From NCBI RefSeq assembly GCF_009428905.1, contig NZ_WHYR01000001.1, forward strand, positions 1 to 64,000: a stretch of 64,000 nt of DNA, given 5' to 3'. Position numbers and translations under genes: made by a program. Below the pieces are notes generated by a model. The model had not been told where the DNA came from, did not search any database, and was given only the letters and a program-made list of their open reading frames with translations. Of this stretch, positions 1 through 8,220 are shown in pieces; the stretch's first letter is position 1, and each line of letters starts with the position of its first letter. Origin of the DNA: Desulfofundulus thermobenzoicus (GTDB lineage: Bacteria; Bacillota; Desulfotomaculia; Desulfotomaculales; Desulfovirgulaceae).

Positions 1-20
1 CAGCTGTGTATAAGAGACAG
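1..20. other. Tn5/Nextera mosaic-end adaptor remnant
   Basis: Bases 2-20 match the 19-bp Tn5 mosaic end used in Nextera libraries (…TGTGTATAAGAGACAG) at 18 of 19 positions. The coding frame of the following gene gives sensible protein only after this point. It is a library artefact at the contig edge and not genomic sequence. Confidence 0.93.
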
Positions 21-906
21 CCGCCCGCCCTTCCCGGCCAACAGCGGCCTGTGGGGCTGCCCCACCATCATCAACAATGTGGAGACCCTGGCCAATGTGG
101 CGCCCATCATCACCCGGGGGGCGGAGTGGTTCCGGCGGTACGGCACCCCCACCAGCCCGGGCACCAAGACCTTCGCCCTGGCCGGGCAGGTGGCCCATAC
201 GGGTCTGGTGGAAGTGCCCATGGGCATCACCCTGCGGGAAGTGGTATTCGACATCGGCGGCGGCCTGCGGCAGGGCAAAAAATTCAAGGCGGTGCAGATC
301 GGCGGTCCCTCCGGCGGCTGCCTGACGGAAGAGCATCTGGATCTACCCCTGGATTTCGACTCCCTGCAAAAGGTGGGGGCCATGATCGGCTCCGGCGGTA
401 TGGTGGTCATCGGCCAGGACAGCTGTATGGTGGAAGTGGCCCGGTTTTTCATGACCTTCGTCCAGAACGAGTCCTGCGGCAAATGCGTGCCCTGCCGGGA
501 AGGTACCCGGCGCATGCTGGAGATGTTGACCAAAATCACCACCGGCAAGGCCACGGAGGAGGATCTGGCCCTGCTGGAAGAACTGGCCCTGGTGGTGAAG
601 GACGGGGCGCTGTGCGGCCTGGGTAAAACGGCGCCCAACCCGGTGCTGACCACCCTGCGCTACTTCCGGCACGAATATGAAGCCCACGTGCGGGATAAAA
701 AATGCCCCGCCGGTGTGTGCAAGGAACTGCTCGGTTACTTTATCGACCCGGATAAATGCAAGGGATGCGGCCTGTGTGCCAGGAAATGCCCCGCGGAGGC
801 CATCAGCGGGGAAAAGAAGCAGCCTCATGTTATCGACCAGGAGAAATGCATCAAGTGCGGCACATGCCTGGAGAACTGCAAATTTGACGCCGTATATACG
901 GCGTAG
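21..906 (+). CDS. hydB: NuoF/HydB-like flavoprotein subunit, 5' truncated
   Basis: This is the C-terminal part (about 295 residues) of a NADH-binding, FMN-containing subunit of the NuoF/HydB family, cut by the contig edge, so the start is not in the window. Visible elements are the RPPFPA / GLWG / [10 protein letters not shown] block that closes the flavin domain, an SLBB-type region, the [4Fe-4S] motif [12 protein letters not shown] with its distal cysteine (ALCGLG), and a C-terminal 2x[4Fe-4S] ferredoxin domain ([22 protein letters not shown]). It lies 192 bases upstream of hydA, so it is most likely the NAD(P)H-oxidising partner in an electron-bifurcating HydABC hydrogenase (established for the family; pairing here is inferred). 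A complete paralogue lies at 24022-25974. Confidence 0.92.
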
Positions 907-995
907 GAGATCATCCCGGAATCGGGCAACGCTTCTCTGTTACGATAGAGCCCGGTCATCCATCGTATATACATCGCTGTCGGGTTTGTCCGGGG

Positions 996-1019
996 CCTGC
1001 CGGTGTTTCTACCGGCAGG
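996..1019 (+). other. Hairpin between hydB and hydA
   Basis: A perfect 9-bp inverted repeat (CCTGCCGGT / ACCGGCAGG) with a 6-base loop lies 80 bases upstream of the hydA start. There is no T-run after it, so it is more likely an RNA-processing or stability element between cotranscribed genes than a terminator (inference). Confidence 0.5.
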
Positions 1020-1098
1020 TGCGACGAGGGAGGACCGCTGCCCGGGTGATTTTACGCCTGCACTGGTAAATTATTCAGGAAAGGAAGTGACCGCGGCA

Positions 1099-3123
1099 AT
1101 GTCTTCCGGGAAAGTAACCGTGGACGGCCAGGTGGTGGAAATAAATGATGCCCGGAACATTCTGGAAGTGGTGCGCCGGGCCGGTATCAAGCTGCCCACC
1201 TTTTGTTATCATTCGGAATTGAGTGTTTACGGCGCCTGCCGCATGTGTATGGTGGAGGTGGAGGGCAGGGGGCTGGTGGCTTCCTGTTCCACACCCCCGG
1301 CCGACGGCATGGTCATTCACACCAGTACGCCCCGTACCCGCCGGCTGCGGCGCATGGTCATCGAACTGCTCCTGGCCAATCATGACCGGGAATGTACCAG
1401 CTGCGATCGCAGCGGCAGCTGCAAGCTGCAGCAGCTGGCCCGGCAGCTGGGGGTGACGGAGGTGCGCTTCGGCCACCGGGACAGGAAGGTGCCTGTGGAC
1501 GGCACCTCATATGCCCTGGTGAAGAATCCCAACAAGTGCATCCTCTGCGGCGACTGCGTGCGCATGTGCAAGGAAATCCAGGGTTTGGGCATCTGGGATT
1601 TTGCCTTCCGGGGGGCCAAAACCATGGTGACCACCGCCTTTAACAAACCCCTGGCCGAGGTGGCCTGTGTCAACTGCGGCCAGTGTGCCGCCGTCTGCCC
1701 CACCGGGGCGCTGACGGTAAAATCCGAAGTGGACCGGGTTTGGGATGCCATCCTGGACCCCGCCAAAATGGTGGTGGTGCAGGTGGCTCCGGCGGTGCGG
1801 GTGGCCATTGGTGAGGAATTCGGCCTTCTGCCCGGGGAAAAGGCCACCGGCCAGATGGTGGCGGCCCTGAAAAAGCTGGGTTTCGACCGGGTATTTGATA
1901 CCCTGTTTACCGCCGATATGACCACCATCGAGGAAGGGCTGGAGCTGTTGGGCCGGCTGGAAAAGGGCGGCAGGCTTCCCCTGTTCACCTCCTGCTGTCC
2001 GGCCTGGGTCAAGTACGCCGAGCAGTTTCATGCCGACCTGCTGGATAACCTGTCCACCTGCCGGTCTCCCCAGCAGATGTTCGGTTCCCTGGTCAAGAAA
2101 CACTACGCCCGGGAAGTGGGCAAACAGCCGGCGGAAGTGGTCTGCGTGTCGGTGATGCCCTGTACGGCCAAGAAATTCGAGGCACGGCGGCCTGAATTTA
2201 CCACCGAAGGCGTGCCCGATGTGGATTTTGTCCTCTCCACCACGGAGCTGGCCCGGATGATCAAAGAAGCCGGCATTGTTTTCAACGAACTGGAACCGGA
2301 GATGTTCGACAACCCCCTGGGCATGGGCTCCGGTGCGGCGGTTATTTACGGCGCCTCCGGCGGGGTGATGGAATCGGTGGTCCGTTTTGTCTCGACTCAT
2401 CTTTCAGGCGGTGATGGGGGGCGGGTGGATTTCTACCCCGTCCGGGGAATGCAGGGCATCAAGGAAGCGTCGCTGGAATTGAACGGGCAGACTTTACAGC
2501 TGGCGGTGGTCAACGGCCTGGCCAACGCCGAAAAGCTGATCCAGCGCATCAAATCCGGCCGGGCCTTTTACCACGCCGTGGAAGTGATGGCCTGCCCCGG
2601 CGGCTGCCTGGGTGGCGGCGGCCAGCCCGTGCCCAACAACACCGCCGCCCGGCTGGGGCGCATGAAGGGCCTGTACGGCCTGGACCGGGCGGAACAGCTG
2701 CACAATCCCCAGGACAACATTTTTGTCACCAGGGCGCTGGAGCGCTGGTTCGGCGGGCCGGCCAACCCCAATACCCACCGGGACCTGCACACCCGCTATT
2801 ACCCGCGGCGGCGCATCAGCGGCCGGCCCGTGGAGGTGAGCGGCCGCCGGGAGGAGCGCCCGGTGGAGGTGGCCGTGTGCGTGGGTACCAACTGTTACCT
2901 GAAAGGCTCCTATGATGTTTTGAACAAATTTATGGAACTGGCCAGGCAAATGGGCATCAGCGATTACATCCAGCTTAAAGGTACCTTCTGCCTGGAGCAC
3001 TGCGATCAGGGAGTGAGCGTCAAGGTTAATGACGAAATCATCACCAACGTAACCCTGGAAAACGCTCCGGAGGTGTTTAAAACCCGCATCGCCGTTAAAG
3101 CCAGCCCGCCCTGGGTGGTTTGA
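1099..3123 (+). CDS. hydA: [FeFe] hydrogenase catalytic subunit HydA (bifurcating type)
   Basis: A 674-residue [FeFe] hydrogenase that makes or oxidises H2 with ferredoxin and, with HydB/HydC, NAD(P)H. Domain order: N-terminal [2Fe-2S] ferredoxin (CYHSELSVYGACRMC), His-ligated [4Fe-4S] site (NHDRECTSCDRSGSC), 2x[4Fe-4S] ferredoxin (CILCGDCVRMC, CVNCGQCAAVC), H-cluster domain with TSCCPAW (residue 297), MPCTAKKFE (353) and EVMACPGGCLGGGGQP (495), and a C-terminal thioredoxin-like [2Fe-2S] domain from about residue 590 (CVGTNC … C … C). This architecture is that of trimeric bifurcating enzymes. ATG 1099 is preceded by AGGAAAGGAAG; GTG 1087 in frame is an alternative. All catalytic cysteines are present, so it should be active. 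No HydEFG maturases are in the window. Confidence 0.95.
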   Translation: MSSGKVTVDGQVVEINDARNILEVVRRAGIKLPTFCYHSELSVYGACRMCMVEVEGRGLVASCSTPPADGMVIHTSTPRTRRLRRMVIELLLANHDRECTSCDRSGSCKLQQLARQLGVTEVRFGHRDRKVPVDGTSYALVKNPNKCILCGDCVRMCKEIQGLGIWDFAFRGAKTMVTTAFNKPLAEVACVNCGQCAAVCPTGALTVKSEVDRVWDAILDPAKMVVVQVAPAVRVAIGEEFGLLPGEKATGQMVAALKKLGFDRVFDTLFTADMTTIEEGLELLGRLEKGGRLPLFTSCCPAWVKYAEQFHADLLDNLSTCRSPQQMFGSLVKKHYAREVGKQPAEVVCVSVMPCTAKKFEARRPEFTTEGVPDVDFVLSTTELARMIKEAGIVFNELEPEMFDNPLGMGSGAAVIYGASGGVMESVVRFVSTHLSGGDGGRVDFYPVRGMQGIKEASLELNGQTLQLAVVNGLANAEKLIQRIKSGRAFYHAVEVMACPGGCLGGGGQPVPNNTAARLGRMKGLYGLDRAEQLHNPQDNIFVTRALERWFGGPANPNTHRDLHTRYYPRRRISGRPVEVSGRREERPVEVAVCVGTNCYLKGSYDVLNKFMELARQMGISDYIQLKGTFCLEHCDQGVSVKVNDEIITNVTLENAPEVFKTRIAVKASPPWVV

Positions 3124-3135
3124 GATAGGGCGGTG

Positions 3136-3171
3136 AGACAAGGGACGGGGCAGGAGCCCCGTCCTTTGTCT
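3136..3171 (+). terminator. Stem-loop after hydA
   Basis: A 16-bp stem (AGACAAGGGACGGGGC pairing with its near-perfect complement) closes on an AGGA tetraloop 13 bases after the hydA stop. One pair is a G-T wobble. The stem is strong but is followed by TTGG and not a long T-run, so it is a probable terminator or 3' stabiliser. Confidence 0.65.
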
Positions 3172-3239
3172 TGGAATAGACACCTACCGGGGTGAAGGCC
3201 GGTATTCTCTCATCTTTGACCACCGGAACTGCGGCCACC

Positions 3240-3362
3240 ATGCGCGCATTCGGGAAAATCGAGGAAGTCATGGAAACCCTGGCCTGCAAACACCGGACCA
3301 TCGAACAATTAATCCGGTTGCTCAGGAAAAAGGGGAAGGAAATCACGGCGGAATACCGTTAA
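3240..3362 (+). CDS. Possible 40-residue hypothetical ORF
   Basis: ATG 3240 to TAA 3360-3362 would encode 40 residues that look like two amphipathic helices (IEEVMETLACKHRTIEQLIR…). The frame is open back to 3180 with no other good start and I see no convincing ribosome binding site. It may be a small gene or the decayed end of a longer one; I do not recognise a family. Confidence 0.25.
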   Translation: MRAFGKIEEVMETLACKHRTIEQLIRLLRKKGKEITAEYR

Positions 3363-3389
3363 GAGGTGGAAAACAACGTTGATATTGTA

Positions 3390-3491
3390 ATGTTTAAACG
3401 TATGGGCTTAAAATCATTTTTCGTCGGTTTGCTCGGATCCCTGGTCATTTCAATTGCTGGATTTGCTGCTGTCCGCATTATTCATTTTTAA
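3390..3491 (+). CDS. Small single-span membrane peptide, 33 residues
   Basis: ATG 3390 opens a 33-codon frame: a short basic N-terminus (MFKRMGLKS) and then one hydrophobic span (FFVGLLGSLVISIAGFAAV) ending RIIHF. It ends 17 bases before the start of the truncated universal stress protein gene, so the two could be cotranscribed. The GAGGTGG upstream is about 20 bases away, so translation signals are weak; GTG 3366 is an in-frame alternative. Function unknown. Confidence 0.35.
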   Translation: MFKRMGLKSFFVGLLGSLVISIAGFAAVRIIHF

Positions 3492-3508
3492 GCTTGGGAG
3501 GTATTAAA

Positions 3509-3790
3509 ATGATTAGTGAGCTTGCTGAGCAACTTTTGAGAGGATATCAACTGGAAGTGGCAAGCATTTTCATTGACAGGATTATTCTGGCAGTGGATGG
3601 TTCCGCTCCGGCTGTTGGAGCAACTAAATATGCCGTAGCTTTAGCCAGGTGTCATGGTGCAAAGATAATGGCAGTGTTTGTAGACTCCGACGGTGAAGAG
3701 GCCGTAGTTCCGGATGATCAGCTGCAGGAAAAGGACCTGCGTATCAAGTTACACCCACTGACCCGACGACAAGGGGACTTTTTCTTTTAA
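3509..3790 (+). pseudogene. Universal stress protein (UspA) gene truncated by a CRISPR repeat
   Basis: ATG 3509 follows a good GGGAGG site. The product shows the N-terminal half of a UspA domain (DRIILAVDGSAPAVGATKYAV…, GAKIMAVFVDSD) and then, after about 80 residues, runs directly into a copy of the CRISPR repeat at 3748 and stops at 3790. UspA domains are normally about 140-150 residues and the nucleotide-binding C-terminal half is missing. The rest of the gene is not found on the far side of the CRISPR locus in this window. The simplest reading is that arrival or rearrangement of the CRISPR-Cas locus destroyed the 3' half. Confidence 0.8.
3748..3784 (+). repeat. Orphan degenerate CRISPR repeat
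   Basis: A single copy of the 37-nt repeat found in the array 12.4 kb downstream, in the same orientation. The first 32 positions match the array consensus with two mismatches (fourth base A for G; C for A in the GACGAAAAGG block) and the last five bases (TTTTC for GAAAG) are lost. There is no second repeat or spacer beside it. It sits at the exact end of the broken uspA and about 100 bases before cas6. Confidence 0.92.
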
Positions 3791-3886
3791 AAATGGTTTT
3801 TTCGACCACTGCAGGAAGGATTATGCCTCTTTCTGGCGAAATGAAATTTAAGGTGAAAAACTTTTATCTACCTGAAGGAAAGTACC

Positions 3887-4909
3887 ATGCTGGTGAATTT
3901 TCGCGTTGCCATCTACGAGATAATCCTGGCGGCCGGCCGGGAAGGGCTGATCCTGCCGCCCTATAAGGGTTCGACCCTGCGCGGGGGATTCGGCCGGGTT
4001 TTCCAGCGCATTACCTGTACATCACGGCAAAAAGATTGCCGGGCCTGCCTTCTAAGCCAGCACTGCCCCTATGCCTACATCTTCGAAACCAGTCCTCCCC
4101 CCGGTTCGGAGGCTCTCCGCAATTACGACAACGTGCCACGCCCGTTTGTTCTCGAGCCCCCCCTGGAAGAAAAGACCTTTTACCGCCCCGGAGAGACACT
4201 GGCCTTCCGGCTGATCCTCATCGGCAAAGCCGTGTCTTACTTGCCCTATTTCATCGTGGTTTTCAAAGAATTGGGTGAGATGGGAATCGGCAAAGGGCGC
4301 AAGAAATACCGCCTGAAAGAAATTGTGGCGGTGGATCCCCTGAAAAACCGGCGGGCGTCCATATACCTTGAGCAGGACAGAATGGTTAGAAATATAGAAC
4401 TCCCGGTGCGGGGGAGCGACATTCCGGGGCTCGCGGGACTTTACGGGTCGCCTGAGGATCTGCTTCCGGCGTCCCCGGAGCCTTTTCTCCGGCAGCCGAC
4501 CGCTACAGAGCCGCACCGCCTGGCAATCGATTTTTTGACCATGACCCGCCTTAAGTACGCGGAAGCCTACGCTGGTAAGATCGAATTTCACGTGCTCATC
4601 CGGAACCTCCTGCGCCGCCTTTCCTCCCTGGCTTATTTCCACCACGGCGAAGAATTAGAGCTGGATTTCACCGGGCTGATCGCCCGGGCCGCAGGGGTAA
4701 GGCTGGCGGAAGACTATACCCAATGGGTGGACTGGGAGCGGTTTTCCGCCCGCCAGGACAGCAGGATAAAGATGGGCGGCGTGGTGGGCCGGGCTCTATA
4801 CGAGGGAGAGGTGGCGGAGTTCATTCCCCTTTTGCGGCTGGGCGAACTGGTCCACGTGGGCAAAGGGGCGGTTTTCGGGATGGGAAAGTACCGGGTGGAA
4901 TTGGTCTGA
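3887..4909 (+). CDS. cas6: CRISPR pre-crRNA endoribonuclease Cas6
   Basis: 340-residue Cas6-family RNA endonuclease that cuts the array transcript within each repeat to leave an 8-nt 5' handle. The family hallmark near the C-terminus is clear (LVHVGKGAVFGMGKYRVELV, the glycine-rich loop), and the N-terminal half has cysteines (CRACLLSQHC) that are common in this Cas6 subgroup. ATG 3887 is preceded by GAAGGAAAG. It is the first gene of the cas block and is followed 64 bases later by a WYL regulator. The catalytic residue cannot be assigned from sequence alone because Cas6 active sites vary. Confidence 0.9.
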   Translation: MLVNFRVAIYEIILAAGREGLILPPYKGSTLRGGFGRVFQRITCTSRQKDCRACLLSQHCPYAYIFETSPPPGSEALRNYDNVPRPFVLEPPLEEKTFYRPGETLAFRLILIGKAVSYLPYFIVVFKELGEMGIGKGRKKYRLKEIVAVDPLKNRRASIYLEQDRMVRNIELPVRGSDIPGLAGLYGSPEDLLPASPEPFLRQPTATEPHRLAIDFLTMTRLKYAEAYAGKIEFHVLIRNLLRRLSSLAYFHHGEELELDFTGLIARAAGVRLAEDYTQWVDWERFSARQDSRIKMGGVVGRALYEGEVAEFIPLLRLGELVHVGKGAVFGMGKYRVELV

Positions 4910-4973
4910 GTGCAAGGAAGAAAAATGTCCGGCCATCAGCAGTTGGAACATATAACTAAGGTGGAGTCTGGCG

Positions 4974-6002
4974 ATGGGAAGCAGGCAGCAACTGGAGCGT
5001 ATCCTGGAGATCGACCGGCAGATCCGGGCGAAGAACTACCCCAACGCTACCCGCCTGGCCAGGGAGCTGGAAGTAAGCGAGCGGACCATCTACCAGGACC
5101 GGCAGTTCCTGGTGGACCGGCTGAAGGCGCCGCTGGCTTATGACCGCCGCCGCGGGGGATGGTACTATAAAGACCCCACCTGGGCACTGCCGTCGATAAT
5201 GATCACTGATGGTGAATTGCTGGCTTTTTTCTTGAGCGTGGAGGTGGCGCAGCGTTATTTGGGAACAGCTTTTGAGGCTCCTTTGCGCTCGGCGGTGGAA
5301 AAGATCAGGATGGGGTTACAGGGGCAGGTGCAAGTTAATCTGGAGGAGTTGCGCACCTGCTATAGCATTGCCGCCCCGCCCGCAGTGATGGTAAAAAGGG
5401 AAGTACTCCTGGACCTGCACCGGGCGGTAAGGGAGTGTCTCCGGGTGAAAATCTTATACTACACGGCCAGCCGGGGTGCCAGGCAGGAGAGGATTGTGGA
5501 ACCCTATCATCTATACAACCTGCGGGGAGATTGGTACCTGGTTGCCTTCGACCACTTCCGCAAGGAGATGCGGGTTTTTCACACCGGGAGGATTGAAAAG
5601 TGGGAGGTTCTCCGGGAACATTTCGCCCGCAACCCGGGATTTTCGGCGGAAGAGTGGATGGCTCAGGCTTTCTCGGCGGAACGGGGAAATGCGCCGGTGG
5701 AGGTTGTAATCCGCTTCGATCCTCATCAGGCCCGCTACATTCGGGAAAGATGCTGGCATCCAACCCAGGAGACGGAGGAACTCGGCGACGGTAGCCTGAT
5801 CCTGCGCCTGCGGGTGGGTGGATTAGAAGAGATCAAACGCTGGGTTATGGGCTACGGCAGCCGTGCCGAGGTCCTGGCGCCGCCCGAGCTGAGGCGGGAA
5901 GTGGCGGAGGAAATAAGGGATATGCTGCGGCTATATCAAATAAAATCGCATTTACCGCCAAACTTGTCCGGGAACGAAAAAAGCTGCTTTACCCAAAAGT
6001 GA
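4974..6002 (+). CDS. WYL-domain transcriptional regulator in cas locus
   Basis: 342-residue protein with an N-terminal HTH_11/DeoR-like helix-turn-helix (residues about 5-60, ATRLARELEVSERTIYQDRQFL) followed by a WYL domain (about 140-230, RIVEPYHLYNLRGDWYLVAFDH…) and the usual C-terminal WCX extension. WYL proteins are ligand- or nucleic-acid-sensing regulators and are repeatedly found in CRISPR loci, where some repress cas expression. Here it sits between cas6 and the interference genes; a 230-base gap follows, where its operator may lie (inference). GGTGGAG precedes ATG 4974. Confidence 0.88.
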   Translation: MGSRQQLERILEIDRQIRAKNYPNATRLARELEVSERTIYQDRQFLVDRLKAPLAYDRRRGGWYYKDPTWALPSIMITDGELLAFFLSVEVAQRYLGTAFEAPLRSAVEKIRMGLQGQVQVNLEELRTCYSIAAPPAVMVKREVLLDLHRAVRECLRVKILYYTASRGARQERIVEPYHLYNLRGDWYLVAFDHFRKEMRVFHTGRIEKWEVLREHFARNPGFSAEEWMAQAFSAERGNAPVEVVIRFDPHQARYIRERCWHPTQETEELGDGSLILRLRVGGLEEIKRWVMGYGSRAEVLAPPELRREVAEEIRDMLRLYQIKSHLPPNLSGNEKSCFTQK

Positions 6003-6235
6003 ACGCGAATAGTCCGCCTAACTGAAAAATGTTTTACTTGCCTCAGGCACTGATCACTGGCTGCAGTACGCTTTGCTAAATTTATAAGAAACGGCTTGTG
6101 TGATAGTATTGTGATTTTGCGGCTTCCTGGATTAATAACCGTGGGAGGGCAACAATTTAATCAAGCAATAAAAGATTACCTGCCGCAAAACAGCAATGGT
6201 TAATTTTTACAAAGCGGAGTGGGGTGCAGGTTTTT

Positions 6236-6661
6236 ATGGCGGCATTTTCAGGGGCTCAGGCCCAGAAATGGCTTATCCTGGCCTGCCGGATTGTGGTTTA
6301 CGTTCTTTTTGCTGCGGTAGGGCTGGTAGTGGCTTCACCGGTACTTCTTTTCCTGCTGTTCCTCCTGGGGGGGCTTGCCGTTTCGGCATTGCTCTTTGCT
6401 GGTTGTATAATGGGCCTGGCAGCCATCGCAGCAGTCATCCTGCACCACCTGCTGGGTCTGCCCTTTTGGTTGTTGATGATTTTCACCGGCTTTGGGGCGC
6501 TTCTGTTTGGCATAGGGATGGTGGGCTCCCTTTGTTCCGGGAGCGGTGACGAAGCAGGCACGGGTAAAATTGTGCAGTCGAGGACAGCCTGTGTCCCCTG
6601 GTCATGGCTATTGGTTGGGTTCCTACTGGGGCATTGGTGGGGGGATGGGAATGGCGGGTAA
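6236..6661 (+). CDS. Small three-span membrane protein inside the cas locus
   Basis: 141-residue protein with no recognised family. It has at least three hydrophobic spans (about residues 11-37, 40-68 and 70-95), a short polar, serine/glycine-rich stretch and a last span with a W-rich tail (WLLVGFLLGHWWGDGNGG). ATG 6236 follows GGAGTGGGG; GTG 6224 in frame is possible. It is encoded on the same strand as the cas genes, 48 bases upstream of cas8b, after the only sizeable gap in the cas block (6003-6235). It could be an ancillary membrane component of the system or an unrelated passenger. Confidence 0.6.
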   Translation: MAAFSGAQAQKWLILACRIVVYVLFAAVGLVVASPVLLFLLFLLGGLAVSALLFAGCIMGLAAIAAVILHHLLGLPFWLLMIFTGFGALLFGIGMVGSLCSGSGDEAGTGKIVQSRTACVPWSWLLVGFLLGHWWGDGNGG

Positions 6662-6709
6662 GCTTGTTTTTTATCTTTTTAATGCTTTCCGAAAAAGGGG
6701 TGAAGATGT

Positions 6710-8203
6710 TTGTTTTCCTACGCCGGCCATCCGCTGATCGATGTGGGTATAGCCACCCTGGCCGCTTTTGCCGGGAAAAAAGATCCTTCGACGCTCCTCC
6801 CGGAAGATTTGGACAAGGCTATCCAATATATGCAAACCAATTATGTGGTTAATCCGCTAAAATCCTTTCTAACCGTTGCCTTTCCCAACTCCGGTTTTAC
6901 AAACCCTGCCTTTGAGAAGCACCCGGAAAAGAGAAAAGCTTATGCGGAGTGGATTTTAAATGCCTGGCGCCAGGAGGATAAGAATAAGGAGGAGGGTGAT
7001 CTCGCAAGGGGGAGTTATCCAGAAGAGCCCTTTCCTAGGGCAGCGAGCTGTGTCTTCACGCGGCGGCCGGCGGTGCTCAACGCCTTTCGCCAGCACGTTC
7101 CCCTGCTCACCGGTGAAGGGGTAATTAATTTTCATCCTTACGGTTCGGCCGGTCTGCCGGTATCCGGCGAGGCCCTGTTAGCCATCCAGGCATTTCCCCT
7201 GGGCTGCGCTAAGGTGCAGGGGCGGCTTCTGGCCGTACACTCCGACGATCCCGATCTGACCTATCGTTTTGCCCGGCTTTTCTTAGAGGAAAACCGCCGG
7301 GCGATTCAGACGGCACAGCAAATTGGGAGCAGTAAGCTGCCGGAAGCGCCGCACAAAGCAGGTACGTTGCTTCTGGACAAACTTTTCCAGATCGAACAAG
7401 AGCGCCTTCAGGAAAGCATTCAGGGAGCTGAAGGTGAAACGGCCCGGCTTCCGTCGGTTACTGCTTATCATTTAAGCAATTCAGGACAGGGGGTGGCTTT
7501 AGATATCTACCACCTCCCCCTGGAGATTATTGACTTTTTACGCACAGTACAGACTCCGCGATATATCGATGCCTGGAGGAAAATTTGCCAGCGGGGTTGG
7601 GAAATCGTTAAGGCAAAGAAAACGAAAAAGGGGGATGAGAGCACTCCCGAGCCGAGGTACAACATTCTTTACGAAGACATTTTACGCCTTCCCGAGAAGG
7701 CTGCTTCCTTCATTCGTTGCTATTTTTTGCGTACACCGGTTAGAGTCAGGGATAAAGGGGATCCGCGGGCTACTTATTCTTTGAAAACCGAAGCGGAGAT
7801 GGTCAACTGGGGGCTGGTGGAGCTTTTTTTGAGAAAGGTGGTTCTTATGGAGGCAAGCCGCATTCAAAAGATACGAGACTTGGGCGACACCCTGGCAGAG
7901 TACGTACATGGCGAAAACGACCGCCGGTTTTTTCAAACTTTTTTAACGGCGCGCAATTACAATGTTTTGCGGGAGGCATTGATCCGCGTGAGTTTTGCGC
8001 GGATAAAAAAGAAGCAGCCGCCCCTTATAACTTTCGATCCCTATATCGAGATCTTCGAATATGGGGAAGGCCTGCCCGACGTTAACTGGCGCCTTATTCG
8101 CGACCTGATCCTGATCCGGATGATCGAGCGCCTGTACGAACTGGGCTGGATTCAAGAAAATGCTCAAGAAATACCCGAACCCGAAGAGGAAGTCGTTGCC
8201 TGA
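6710..8203 (+). CDS. cas8b: Type I-B Cascade large subunit Cas8b1/Cst1
   Basis: 497-residue protein that fits the Cst1/Cas8b1 (Tneap subtype) family by its N-terminus (YAGHPLIDVGIATLAAFAGKKDP), length and position directly before cas7 and cas5. It should be the large Cascade subunit that recognises the PAM and positions target DNA for Cas3. TTG 6710 is used as start because AAGGGGTGA lies 7 bases upstream; ATG 6706 is in another frame. A possible zinc site seen in some Cst1 proteins is not obvious here. Confidence 0.82.
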   Translation: MFSYAGHPLIDVGIATLAAFAGKKDPSTLLPEDLDKAIQYMQTNYVVNPLKSFLTVAFPNSGFTNPAFEKHPEKRKAYAEWILNAWRQEDKNKEEGDLARGSYPEEPFPRAASCVFTRRPAVLNAFRQHVPLLTGEGVINFHPYGSAGLPVSGEALLAIQAFPLGCAKVQGRLLAVHSDDPDLTYRFARLFLEENRRAIQTAQQIGSSKLPEAPHKAGTLLLDKLFQIEQERLQESIQGAEGETARLPSVTAYHLSNSGQGVALDIYHLPLEIIDFLRTVQTPRYIDAWRKICQRGWEIVKAKKTKKGDESTPEPRYNILYEDILRLPEKAASFIRCYFLRTPVRVRDKGDPRATYSLKTEAEMVNWGLVELFLRKVVLMEASRIQKIRDLGDTLAEYVHGENDRRFFQTFLTARNYNVLREALIRVSFARIKKKQPPLITFDPYIEIFEYGEGLPDVNWRLIRDLILIRMIERLYELGWIQENAQEIPEPEEEVVA

Positions 8204-8220
8204 AAAGGAGGTACCTTAAG

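Noticed and set aside
6-626. 206-codon frame at the window start
   Set aside because: Shadow of hydB in another frame with an unnatural Gly/Arg/His-rich composition.
1003-1098. N-terminal extension of HydA from ATG 1003
   Set aside because: It would cross the intergenic hairpin and adds residues absent from the family; ATG 1099 starts directly at the [2Fe-2S] domain.
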